NCBI RefSeq assembly: GCF_014191875.1
Contig: NZ_JACHXD010000016.1
Location: 1 to 64,000, forward strand
Direction of reading: 5' to 3'
Origin: Pseudoduganella violacea
Lineage (GTDB): Bacteria; Pseudomonadota; Gammaproteobacteria; Burkholderiales; Burkholderiaceae_D
Length of the DNA: 64,000 bases
Part shown: in pieces, positions 52,485 through 61,567 of the stretch
How the letters are laid out: each line of letters begins with the position of its first letter
Position numbering within the stretch: the stretch's first letter is position 1
Notes under the pieces: generated by a model
The model's database searches: none
What the model was told of the DNA's origin: nothing
The model's input: only the letters and a program-made list of their open reading frames with translations
Program-made: the position numbers and the translations under genes

Positions 52485-55400
52485 ATGAGAGACAGAACCA
52501 TGACTGTACGAGGGAATGCCGCAATGTCTGAACGTCACGTGATGAGCCGCCACCTGCGCTGGCTGCCTGCCTTGCTGTTGCCCGTGCTGCTGGCCGCGCC
52601 GGCCGGGGCGCAAAATCCTGCCGCCGACGCGCCGCGTCCGGGCTTGCAGAAGCTGGCCGCGCCGGCGCCGCTGGCCCGTCCGGGCCAAAGCGTCACCCAG
52701 CTGCCGGACGGACGCTGGCTGCTGCTGGGCGGGCAGGGCGTGGACCAGGAAGCCGTCGCCGGCATCGAACTGCTGGATGCGGCCAGCGGCAAGAAAGAAA
52801 AACTGCCAGGCGCGCTGCTCCAGGCGCGGCGCGGTCACAGCGCGACCCTGCTGCCCGATGGCAGCGTGCTGGTGCTGGGCGGTGTGGACAGCAACGGCAA
52901 TGTGGTGGCGGCGGCCGAACAGCTGGACCCCGCCCAAGGCCGTTCCCAGGCCTTGCCGCCGCTGCCGCTGATCGCGCGCAGCGGCCATAGCGCCACCGTG
53001 CTGACCGACGGCCGCCTGCTGATTGCCGGCGGCGCCGACGCGCGCGGCCGGCTGGTCTATGAAGCGGAAATCTACGACCCGCTCACGCACCAGGTCGAGC
53101 GCTTCAATCCCAAGCTGGAAAGCGCCCGCCTGCACCACCTGGCGGCCTTGCTGCCCACCGCCGAGGTGCTGCTGTGGTCCGGCAGCGATGGCGAGAAGCG
53201 CAGCGTCGACAGCGGCGAGCTGTATGACCCGGGCAGCCAGCGCTTTAGCAGCGTCAGCGCGGCCGGATTGGATGAATTGGCGGCGCAGCTGGCGGCGCCC
53301 GCGCCGCTGGCGCTGGCGGGCAGCCGTCCGGAGGCCGAATCCAATGCGGCGCCGGTGGATCAGCCCTTCGTCCTGCGCTTCAACCAGGCCATGGATGTGC
53401 GCTCGCTGAACGGCGCCAGCGTCACGTTGCTTGGCCCGCACGGCACGGTGCCGCTGAAAGTGGTGCCGGTGGAGCAGGGCTTGCTGGCCTTCATCAAGCC
53501 GGCGGCGGACTTGCTGCCGGACAGCCGCTACACCCTGTTTGTGGACGGCGCGCGCAGCCGCAGCGGCGTGCCGCTGGGCTTTACCTCGCTCGGTTTCAGC
53601 ACGGCGCGTCTGACCGCGCCGGCTGGCGCGAACGCCGCCGCCGGCGGGAGGGACGCCGCGCCGGTCTCGCTGCCGCCCGCGTCGGGCATCAACCAGGATG
53701 CCAGCCGGACCGGTAACGGCGCGGGCGGCAGTGGCAGCGGTGCCGCCGCCGATGCGGCCCTGCAGCCGGGGGGCGCCAGGCAGTACGGCGCGCTGGAAAA
53801 GCAGGCCATGGCTGCGGCGGACAGCGTGATGCAGAGTGAAGTCTGGCAGCCCGACGCCACCGCCCTGAAAGGTGATTGGCGCGCCAAGCGGGGCGAGAGT
53901 CCGCTGCAGAAACTGCCGCCGCTGCAGGCGCCGCCCGGCGAAACGGCGTTGGCCGGCCAAGTGCTGACCATGCATGGCCGCGGCCTGCGCAATGTGCGCC
54001 TGCAGATCGGCGAGCAAACGGTGCTGAGCGACGACACCGGCCGCTTCCTGCTGCGCGGCATCCCGGCCGGCGTGCAGGTGCTGAGCATCGACGGTTTCGC
54101 CGCCGATAAGGAAGCCACGCGCTACGGCTACTACCAGGTGCGCGTCGACGTGCATGCCGGGAAGACCACGGCCCTCGATTACACCATCTGGAGCAGCCGC
54201 CTCGACCCGGCCGGCAACGTCGCCATCGCCTCGCCCAACGACAAGGAAGTGGTGCTGACCTCGCCCCGCATTCCCGGCCTGGAGCTGCGCATCCCGGCCG
54301 GCAGCGTGATCCGCGACCGCAGCGGCAAGATCGTCACCGAACTGAATATGACGGCCATTCCGGTGGACCGTCCGCCCTTCCCGCTGCCGAACGTCGGCGT
54401 GCCGGTCTACTTCACGGTGCAGCCGGGCGGCGCCTCGATCACCAGCACCAATACCCGCAGCCAGCAGGGCGCGCGCCTGGTCTACCCGAACTTCAGCGGC
54501 GCCGCACCCGGCAGCCGCGTCGACTTCTGGAACTACGACGCGCGCGGCAAGGGCTGGTATGTGTACGGCCAGGGCACCATCAGCCCGGACGGCAAGCAAG
54601 CCATTCCCGATGCCGACGTGAAGATTTACGAGTTTACCGGCGCCATGATTTCCGTGCCAAGCAACGGCCCGCCGGAAGGTCCGCCACCCGGCGGCTGCGG
54701 TGGCGGCGGCAGCGGCGACTGCAATAGCGACGGCAACCAGCCGGCCCAGCCCTCCGGCTGCGCCGGCGATCCGGTCGACTGCGCCACCGGCCTGTTCTTG
54801 AACAATGCCACCGACCTGGCGGTGGACGATGTGATTCCGATGCGCGTGACGCGCAGCTACCGTCCGCGCGATCCGGCTTCGCGCGGCTTCGGCGTCGGCA
54901 CTAATCTGCAGTACGACTACTTCCTGGTGGGCGACACCAGCCCCTGGACTTACCAGGAGCTGATCCTGCCCGATGGCGGCCGCCTGCGCTACAAGCGCAT
55001 CTCCGCTGGCACCGGCTATACCGACGCCGTCTACCTGCACACCGCCTCCACCACGCGCTACTACGGTTCGGTCCTGCGCCACAAGGGCGGCAGTTGCTAC
55101 TGGGAGCTGAAGCTGAAAGACGGTGAAGCCATCTGCTTCCCCGAATCGATGAATTCGACCGTGGCGCGCGCGGCGGCCGCCACCTCGCTGTCGGACCGCT
55201 ATGGCAATACGCTGACATTCACCCGCACCAGCAATAACCTGACGCGCATTGCGTCGCCCAGCGGCCGCTATATCGACTTCGTCTACGATGCCAAGAACCG
55301 CATCACCCAGGCCAGCGATAACGCAGGGCGCACCGTGGGCTATGAATACGACGCCGCCGGACGGCTGGCCAAGGTAACCGACCCGCTGGGCAATACGGAG

Positions 55401-58001
55401 CTGTTCACCTATGACGCGGCCCACAATATGCTGACGGTGCAGGATAAGCGCGGCAACCTGATGGTGACCAATGTGTATGACGCAAATAACCGCGTCAGCA
55501 AGCAGACCTATGCCGACGGCAGCACCAATCTGTTCAGCTATACCTTGAATGCGGCCAGCAAGGTCACGCAGACCGATGTGACCAATGAGCGCGGCATTGT
55601 CAAACGCATCGAGTTCAATGCGGCCGGCTATCCGCTGCGCATTACCACGGCCCTTGGCCTGCCGGAGCAGCAGATCGAAGTCTATGAGCGCGACCCGCTC
55701 AGCAACCTGCTGCTCGCGCGCACCGATGCATTGGGCCGCAAGACCGCCTATACCTATGATGAAAAAGGCAATCTGCTGACCCAGACCCTGTTCGCCGGCA
55801 GCGCTGCCGCCGTGACGTCGACCATGACGTATAGCGGCGATTTCAGCCAGCTGCTGAGCCAGACCGACGGCGCCGGCCGCAGCAACAGCTGGACCTACGA
55901 TAGCCGCGGCAACGTGACCGAGGTGAAGGACGCCAACGGCATTACCACGCGCACCAGCTACAACAGCGCGGGGCAGGCCGTGGAGTTCAGCAACGGCGAA
56001 GGGAAGGCCACCAGTCTGGCGTATGACGGCTACGACCTGGCCAGCGTGACCGATCCCTTGGGCCGCGCCATCGCCTCGGCCACCGACACGCTGGGACGGC
56101 GTCTGAACGTGTCCGACGCCCTTGGCAACCGCATCGTGTTCGAACAGGATGCCTTGGGCCGCGTCACCCGCATCACCAATGCGCTCGAGCAGAGCACCAA
56201 TATGGGCTTTGACGGCAACGGCAACAGCACTTCGCTGCGCGACGCCAAGCTGAACCAGCACCAGTTTGGCTTCAGCAAGGTCAATACCTTGACCAGCGCC
56301 ACCGACCCGCTGAACCGGAATGAGATTCTCGAATACGATCCCGCCCATAATCTGAGCAAGTTCACCGACCGCAAGGGGCAGGTCAGCAGCTTCACTTACG
56401 ACGGCCAGAACCGCATGAAGACGGCCAGCTTTGCCGACGGCAGCAGCATTGCCTATACCTATGACGCCGGCGATCGCCTGACCCGCATCGCCGATTCCGC
56501 CAATGGCGTCATCACGCGCAGCTACGATAGCTACGATAACTTGCTCGAGGAAGTCACGCCCAAGGGCCGCATCAGCTATGCTTACGACGCGTATGGCCGC
56601 CGCACATCGGCCACGGTGGCGGGCCAGCCCACCATCAGCTACAGCTATGATGCCGGCGGGCGCCTTACCCGCATCGAACAGGCGGCTGGCGCGTCCAACA
56701 ACAATGCCGTGCAGCGCGTCGATTTCGAGTACGACCGCAATAACGCGCGCACCAAGGTGACGTATCCGAATGGCGTGGTGCGCGCCAACACCTATGACGA
56801 TGCGGGCCAGCTGACGCTGGTCCGCTATACCAAGGCTGACGGCAGCTTGCTCGGCGACCTCACTTTCAGCTACGACCTGGCGGGCCGCCGGACCGCCAGC
56901 GGCGGCAGCCTGGCGCGCACGCTCCTGCCCGATGAGGTGAGCGAGGCCAGCGTGGATGCGGCCAACCGTCTGACCAGTTTCAATGGCCATGCACTGAGCT
57001 ACGATGCCAACGGCAATCTGCTGAGTGACGGCACGCAGAGCTATGTCTGGAATGCACGCGACCAGCTGGTGCAGATCAAGGCGCTGGACGGTTCCGTCAT
57101 CGCCAGCTTCGGCTATGATGCGCTGGGCCGGCGCCAGAGCAAGACGGTGGCGGGCGTGGGCAGCGGCTACCTGTATGACGGCCTGAATGTGGTGCAGGAA
57201 CTGAACGGGGTCAATGCCGATGGCAGCATCCCCGCCAATGTGCGGGCCAACTATATTCTGGGCGGGGTGGACGAGGTGTTCGCGCAGACCAGCGGCAGCG
57301 GCGCCAGCGCGCGCGTTACCAGCTATCTGAGCGACGCCATCGGCTCGGTCATCCGCCTTACCGACGGCCAGGGCAACAAGGTGGTCGACTACCAGTATGG
57401 TCCCTACGGGCAGACGCAGGCCGATGCCGCGCATGGCAACCCGTTCCAGTACACTGGCCGCGAGAATGACGGCACTGGCTTATACTATTACCGGGCGCGC
57501 TATTATTCGCCAGCCACCGGGCGGTTTATCCAAAGCGACCCGATAGGCCTGGGCGGCGGCGTCAACACCTACGCTTATGTGTATGGAAATCCCATCAGCA
57601 AGGTGGACCCGTCGGGCGAATTCGGCATCGTGGGTGGCCTGATCGGCGCGGGTTTCGAGCTGGGGATACAGGCTTACAAAAACTACCGCGACGGTTGCGA
57701 TATTTTTGACATCGACAACTACGATTGGTGGGATGTGGGCGTTTCCGCCGCCGTTGGCGCGCTGGCGCCGGGTATGATGAATGTCGGGAAAACCGCCTGG
57801 AAGTCCGGTAACGCGATCCGCGCGCTGTCTTCGCAAAGCGCCAATACCGCAAACCGCGCGGCGAAAATCGCGGGCCGGATTTCGCAGCACAAGAACAGTA
57901 TCCGCGACATCACCGCGACCCAGGCGGCGTATCAGGGAGCCAAGGCCGCGGCGAAAGCTGCCAATGGCGATGGCGGCGAATCATGTGGGTGCCAGCGATA
58001 A
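52485..58001 (+). CDS. Sec-exported Rhs/YD-repeat protein with Kelch-like N-terminus and variable C-terminal tail
   Basis: A 1838-residue polymorphic-toxin-like protein. A signal peptide (WLPALLLPVLLAAPAGAQ) is preceded by several in-frame ATGs (52485, 52500, 52524), none with a strong ribosome site. Domains in order: Kelch-like repeats (about 55-280, SATLLPDGSVLVLGGVDSNG), an SbsA Ig-like domain (FVLRFNQAMDVRSLNGASVT), a carboxypeptidase-regulatory-like fold (LAGQVLTMHGRGL...GRFLLRGIPAG), a DUF6531-like opening (CAGDPVDCATGLFLNNATDL), YD repeats, and the Rhs core ending YYYRARYYSPATGRF...DPIGLGGG...YVYGNP. The tail after KVDPSG (about 130 residues) has a glycine-rich hydrophobic segment, a helical Ala-rich stretch and a CGC motif, and matches no toxin I know. 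The downstream 52-residue membrane protein is a candidate immunity factor. Confidence 0.9.
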   Translation: MRDRTMTVRGNAAMSERHVMSRHLRWLPALLLPVLLAAPAGAQNPAADAPRPGLQKLAAPAPLARPGQSVTQLPDGRWLLLGGQGVDQEAVAGIELLDAASGKKEKLPGALLQARRGHSATLLPDGSVLVLGGVDSNGNVVAAAEQLDPAQGRSQALPPLPLIARSGHSATVLTDGRLLIAGGADARGRLVYEAEIYDPLTHQVERFNPKLESARLHHLAALLPTAEVLLWSGSDGEKRSVDSGELYDPGSQRFSSVSAAGLDELAAQLAAPAPLALAGSRPEAESNAAPVDQPFVLRFNQAMDVRSLNGASVTLLGPHGTVPLKVVPVEQGLLAFIKPAADLLPDSRYTLFVDGARSRSGVPLGFTSLGFSTARLTAPAGANAAAGGRDAAPVSLPPASGINQDASRTGNGAGGSGSGAAADAALQPGGARQYGALEKQAMAAADSVMQSEVWQPDATALKGDWRAKRGESPLQKLPPLQAPPGETALAGQVLTMHGRGLRNVRLQIGEQTVLSDDTGRFLLRGIPAGVQVLSIDGFAADKEATRYGYYQVRVDVHAGKTTALDYTIWSSRLDPAGNVAIASPNDKEVVLTSPRIPGLELRIPAGSVIRDRSGKIVTELNMTAIPVDRPPFPLPNVGVPVYFTVQPGGASITSTNTRSQQGARLVYPNFSGAAPGSRVDFWNYDARGKGWYVYGQGTISPDGKQAIPDADVKIYEFTGAMISVPSNGPPEGPPPGGCGGGGSGDCNSDGNQPAQPSGCAGDPVDCATGLFLNNATDLAVDDVIPMRVTRSYRPRDPASRGFGVGTNLQYDYFLVGDTSPWTYQELILPDGGRLRYKRISAGTGYTDAVYLHTASTTRYYGSVLRHKGGSCYWELKLKDGEAICFPESMNSTVARAAAATSLSDRYGNTLTFTRTSNNLTRIASPSGRYIDFVYDAKNRITQASDNAGRTVGYEYDAAGRLAKVTDPLGNTELFTYDAAHNMLTVQDKRGNLMVTNVYDANNRVSKQTYADGSTNLFSYTLNAASKVTQTDVTNERGIVKRIEFNAAGYPLRITTALGLPEQQIEVYERDPLSNLLLARTDALGRKTAYTYDEKGNLLTQTLFAGSAAAVTSTMTYSGDFSQLLSQTDGAGRSNSWTYDSRGNVTEVKDANGITTRTSYNSAGQAVEFSNGEGKATSLAYDGYDLASVTDPLGRAIASATDTLGRRLNVSDALGNRIVFEQDALGRVTRITNALEQSTNMGFDGNGNSTSLRDAKLNQHQFGFSKVNTLTSATDPLNRNEILEYDPAHNLSKFTDRKGQVSSFTYDGQNRMKTASFADGSSIAYTYDAGDRLTRIADSANGVITRSYDSYDNLLEEVTPKGRISYAYDAYGRRTSATVAGQPTISYSYDAGGRLTRIEQAAGASNNNAVQRVDFEYDRNNARTKVTYPNGVVRANTYDDAGQLTLVRYTKADGSLLGDLTFSYDLAGRRTASGGSLARTLLPDEVSEASVDAANRLTSFNGHALSYDANGNLLSDGTQSYVWNARDQLVQIKALDGSVIASFGYDALGRRQSKTVAGVGSGYLYDGLNVVQELNGVNADGSIPANVRANYILGGVDEVFAQTSGSGASARVTSYLSDAIGSVIRLTDGQGNKVVDYQYGPYGQTQADAAHGNPFQYTGRENDGTGLYYYRARYYSPATGRFIQSDPIGLGGGVNTYAYVYGNPISKVDPSGEFGIVGGLIGAGFELGIQAYKNYRDGCDIFDIDNYDWWDVGVSAAVGALAPGMMNVGKTAWKSGNAIRALSSQSANTANRAAKIAGRISQHKNSIRDITATQAAYQGAKAAAKAANGDGGESCGCQR

Positions 58002-58004
58002 AAT

Positions 58005-58163
58005 ATGCGAAAGATTTACATTTATATTCTCGGCGTGGTCCTGCTTGGACTGGTGCAGGGCTTCATCAAAAATGCCGCCCCGCATGGGGCGGTGTATTTC
58101 CTGATTATCGTTGCCTACCTTGTCATACTCAGGGTGCTTGCCGAGAAGTTCGGCAAGCCCTGA
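58005..58163 (+). CDS. Small two-helix membrane protein, candidate immunity protein of the Rhs tail
   Basis: A 52-residue open frame that starts three bases after the Rhs stop codon. It encodes two hydrophobic helices (residues about 4-21, IYIYILGVVLLGLVQGF, and 29-46, AVYFLIIVAYLVILRVL) joined by a polar loop and ends KFGKP. Positive charges at residues 2-3 and at 43, 48 and 51 fit both ends lying inside. No ribosome site is obvious, so translation would depend on coupling to the Rhs gene. Position directly after a polymorphic toxin is the usual place of its immunity gene. I do not recognise the family, and the call is by position and topology. Confidence 0.6.
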   Translation: MRKIYIYILGVVLLGLVQGFIKNAAPHGAVYFLIIVAYLVILRVLAEKFGKP

Positions 58164-58287
58164 CTGCGATGGCGGCAAGCAGGCACTCTGTTGCTTTATG
58201 CTATCCATGCAACTCCTGTTGCTATTCAACAGTCAGCGATTAGAGTAGACTGGTTTTCAGCGCATGCTGAAAGCCTGAGGGCGATGC

Positions 58288-59139
58288 ATGCCGGTTTGCC
58301 CCATCCATACTCCGCTTTCCGTTATGAGTTTAGCCCGTGCCGCCGCCGCCAGAGGCTTTTCCCTGCTGCTTCTGGCGTGCATGGCTGCTGTAATGGGCGC
58401 GAACGCGACCCCGGTCGTGACCGAGGCGCCCAACCACATCCTGCTGACCGGGCAGGAGTATCCGCCTATGGCCTCGTCCCGCCTGCCGTTCGGCGGCTGG
58501 CTCACGCGCGTGGTGACGGAAGCTTTCAAGACCGCCGGCGTGGATGCGAAGGTGGAATTCGTGCCGAACAACCGCGCCATCCTGGGCGCCATGAGCGGCC
58601 CTTACGACGGCAGCTTTGGCTGGACCCACACCATGGAGCGCGACCGCAAGCTGCTGTATTCGAGCATGCCGATCTACACCATGCGCATGGTGTTCTTCCA
58701 CCGCCGCGGCGAGAGCTATCCCTGGAAAACGCTGGAGGATGTGCGCGACTACCGGCTTGGCTTCACGCTGGGGAATTACTATTCCGACGAGCTGGCGGCC
58801 CTGCAGGCGGCCAAGAAGCTGCGGATCGACGAGACCAGCAACGACCTCTCCAACCTGCGCAAGCTGTTGGTTGGGCGCATCGATCTATTCCCGATGGGTG
58901 AAGAGGAGGGCCGGTTTATGTTAAAAACTAACTTCAGCCCGGAGGAGCAGGCCCGCATCACTTCCCAGACCACGATCTTGCGCGTGGTGCCGCTGTATCT
59001 GGTGATCCGGCGCAGCCATCCGCATGCCCAGGAACTGGTGGAAAAGTTCGACCGCGGCTACAAGCAGCTGGCCGACAGCGGGCAGTTGGCCAAGCTGATA
59101 GAAGAGAGCAGAAAGGCCGTATTCAACACGCATCCATAG
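58288..59139 (+). CDS. Periplasmic solute-binding protein (PBP2 fold)
   Basis: A 283-residue protein with a signal peptide (GFSLLLLACMAAVMGANA) and a type-2 periplasmic-binding core: ILLTGQEYPPMASSRLPFGGW, TRVVTEAFKTAGVDAKVEFVPNN, DGSFGWTHTMERDR and LEDVRDYRLGFTLGNYYSDEL. This subfamily of lone polar-amino-acid-like binding proteins is common in Burkholderiales. The start at 58288 has GAGG (58277-58280) seven bases upstream; ATG 58324 is an alternative. The TonB receptor gene begins 35 bases after its stop, so the pair could bring a ligand across both envelope layers. No inner-membrane permease is adjacent. Confidence 0.85.
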   Translation: MPVCPIHTPLSVMSLARAAAARGFSLLLLACMAAVMGANATPVVTEAPNHILLTGQEYPPMASSRLPFGGWLTRVVTEAFKTAGVDAKVEFVPNNRAILGAMSGPYDGSFGWTHTMERDRKLLYSSMPIYTMRMVFFHRRGESYPWKTLEDVRDYRLGFTLGNYYSDELAALQAAKKLRIDETSNDLSNLRKLLVGRIDLFPMGEEEGRFMLKTNFSPEEQARITSQTTILRVVPLYLVIRRSHPHAQELVEKFDRGYKQLADSGQLAKLIEESRKAVFNTHP

Positions 59140-59174
59140 ACATCGGGCGCAGCGCCGGCCCCAGGGAGAATGCC

Positions 59175-61415
59175 ATGCAGCGTTTTGCCTTCGCCAGTCT
59201 CGCCATCCTGCCGCCGCTGGCATTTTCCCAGCAGGCCGGCGACAGCCTCTCCACCGTCGTCATCACCGCCCAGAAACGCAGCGAGGCCCTGCAGCAGGCG
59301 CCCTTGAGCGTGACGGCGTTGAGCGACGCGCAGCTGGAGCAGATGGGCGCGCAGACTTTGGCCGATGTGGCGCGTCAAGCGCCGGGGCTGAACGTGGTGT
59401 CCTCGGGACCGGGACAGAACATCCTTATCATCCGGGGCATCTCCTCCACGGCGGGTACGGCGGGCACGGTCGGCTACTATCTGGACGATACCCCGATTTC
59501 CGCGTCCAGCAACGCTTCGCTGCTGTCGCTGCGCGGCCTGATCGATCCCTCGCTGTTCGACCTGGCGCGGGTCGAGGTGCTGCGCGGGCCGCAAGGCACG
59601 CTGTACGGCTCCAGCTCCATGGGCGGCACGGTGCGCTATGTGACGCGCCAGCCGGATATGCGGCGTGCCGGCGCGAAAGCCAGCGTGACCTTGTCGGAAA
59701 CGGATGGCGGCTGGAACCGCGAAGGCAATGCGGTGCTGAATCTGCCGCTGATCGAAAACCGCCTGGCCGGCCGCCTGGCCGTGTTTTACCGGCGCGAGGC
59801 GGGCTATATCGACCGCTATCCCATCGATCCCAACAATTATCTGGGCATCGCGCCCGGCGGACAAAAGCTGGAGGACGTGAATACCGAAAAGACCACCGGC
59901 TTCCGCGCCATGCTCAAGCTGCGGCTGGACAATCAGCTCGATGTTTCCGCTTCGCTGTTCAAGCAGAAGATGCGCCTGGGCGCGCCGTTCCAGATCGATG
60001 CGCCGCCTGGCGGGAAGGGCGCGCTGATTCAGACCCGCCTGATGCCGGAACCGAGCGTGCAGGACTCCACCCTTGGCAACCTCACGCTGCGCAAGGGCTT
60101 TGCCAATGGCGAGCTGGTGGCCACCAGCTCCTACTACCACCGCGAAGTGCGGGTAGCGGAGGATGCCTCCAAAGTCTTCTACTACTTCCTCAGTCCCGAC
60201 CCGCAAACCTATGTCTATCCGCTGCTGATGACGGGCCGCTACATCAACCGCGAATGGACGCAGGAAGTGCGTTACGCCTCCGACTGGGCCGGACCATTCC
60301 AGCTGATCGCCGGAGCCTTCTACCACAAGGTGAACGCGCCGCTGGCGTCCTCGATCCCCGTCACACCGGGCTACAACGAAGCCTTCGGCACCGATATCGG
60401 CAGCTTCTTCGACGGTGCGCGCCAGGCCACGGTGAGCGAGCGCGCCTGGTTCGCCGAAGGCTCCTACCGCTTCCTTCCCGCCTGGACCGCGCGCGTCGGC
60501 CTGCGCGCTTTCCGCATCAGCCAAACCTTTGCACAGCAGGGCGACGGCTTCCTCAACGGCGGTCCCAGTTCGGTGGTGAGCGACGCCAGGGATAAAGGCT
60601 ACAACCCCAAATTCAATCTCGCGTGGCAGATCGACCGCGACCTGCTGTTGTACGCCACGGCGGCCAAAGGCTACCGCCAGGGCGGGCCGAATAATCCGGC
60701 GCCCGCCAATGTCTGCGGCAAGGAAGTGGCTGGGCTGGGCCTGAGCGACAGCGCCCTGGTGCGCTTCGGCGCCGACACCTTGTGGAATTACGAGCTGGGC
60801 TTGAAATCGGAATGGCCGCAGCAGCGCCTGACGGCCAATGGCTCGCTGTACTACATCGACTGGAACAAGGTGCAGCAGCAGATCGTGCTCGATTGCGGTT
60901 TCAATATCACGGTGAACTTCGGCTCCGCCAAGAGCAAGGGCGGCGAGCTGGAAATCGCCTACCGACCCACCACGCAGCTGACCTTGCGCGCCACCGGCAA
61001 CTACACTTCCGCCACGCTGGACGACGACGTTCCCGGCACGGGCGCCCAGCGCGGCGACGCCTTGCTCGACGTGCCGCGCTGGAGCGGTTCCATTTCAGCC
61101 GATTACACTTGGCCGCTGCGTACCGGCCTGCAAGCCGGCGCCCGCATCGACACCAGCTACTCCGGCAGCGCCGACACGCTGTATGAACCGGACAGCCCCT
61201 TCCGCCGCCGCGGCGGCTACGCCCTGAGCAATCTGCGCATCACGCTGGAAAACAAGGGCCAGCGCTGGACCGCCGCTTTCTTCGTCAACAACCTGTTCAA
61301 GCGCTACGGTCAAACCGGCCTGCCCGTCGCCATTTCCGCCGACCTGCCGGCCACCCGCCGCCTCGCCGTCACCCGGCCGCGTACAATTGGCATAAGCTTG
61401 AGCTACGTCTACTGA
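59175..61415 (+). CDS. TonB-dependent outer-membrane receptor
   Basis: A 746-residue receptor that imports a ligand using TonB energy. Signal peptide at the start (FAFASLAILPPLAFS), then a TonB-box-like STVVITAQKR, plug domain (ALQQAPLSVTALSDAQLEQM...VEVLRGPQGTLYGSSSMGGTVRYVTRQPD) and a 22-strand barrel ending PRTIGISLSYVY with terminal Tyr. The plug pattern is that of receptors frequent in Sphingomonads and Xanthomonads. AGGGAG precedes the ATG. It follows a periplasmic binding protein and is convergent with another receptor. The substrate cannot be told. Confidence 0.94.
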   Translation: MQRFAFASLAILPPLAFSQQAGDSLSTVVITAQKRSEALQQAPLSVTALSDAQLEQMGAQTLADVARQAPGLNVVSSGPGQNILIIRGISSTAGTAGTVGYYLDDTPISASSNASLLSLRGLIDPSLFDLARVEVLRGPQGTLYGSSSMGGTVRYVTRQPDMRRAGAKASVTLSETDGGWNREGNAVLNLPLIENRLAGRLAVFYRREAGYIDRYPIDPNNYLGIAPGGQKLEDVNTEKTTGFRAMLKLRLDNQLDVSASLFKQKMRLGAPFQIDAPPGGKGALIQTRLMPEPSVQDSTLGNLTLRKGFANGELVATSSYYHREVRVAEDASKVFYYFLSPDPQTYVYPLLMTGRYINREWTQEVRYASDWAGPFQLIAGAFYHKVNAPLASSIPVTPGYNEAFGTDIGSFFDGARQATVSERAWFAEGSYRFLPAWTARVGLRAFRISQTFAQQGDGFLNGGPSSVVSDARDKGYNPKFNLAWQIDRDLLLYATAAKGYRQGGPNNPAPANVCGKEVAGLGLSDSALVRFGADTLWNYELGLKSEWPQQRLTANGSLYYIDWNKVQQQIVLDCGFNITVNFGSAKSKGGELEIAYRPTTQLTLRATGNYTSATLDDDVPGTGAQRGDALLDVPRWSGSISADYTWPLRTGLQAGARIDTSYSGSADTLYEPDSPFRRRGGYALSNLRITLENKGQRWTAAFFVNNLFKRYGQTGLPVAISADLPATRRLAVTRPRTIGISLSYVY

Positions 61416-61514
61416 GGGCAGCTCATGGGCTATCCGGGCCAGGAGGAATGATATTCACCACCTGGAGCACAGCTCGGCCTGGATAAATGATTATGCACAT
61501 AGTTTAGCGCAATC

Positions 61515-61552
61515 ATACGACAAGGGCCGGTTGAACCCGGCCCTTGTCGTAT
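61515..61552. terminator. Strong hairpin between convergent TonB receptor genes
   Basis: A perfect 16-bp stem (61515-61530 and 61537-61552, core GACAAGGGCCGG) closes a six-base loop TTGAAC. It lies 99 bases after one receptor stop and 15 bases after the other. No T-run is present on either side, yet the stability and position suit a bidirectional terminator. Confidence 0.65.
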
Positions 61553-61567
61553 CTGCACAGGTCTTGC

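Noticed and set aside
51309..57434. 2041-codon open frame opposite the repeat protein and Rhs gene
   Set aside because: It spans two genes on the other strand and a gene boundary, with Arg/His/Ala/Gly-rich low-complexity sequence. It is a consequence of strong GC bias.
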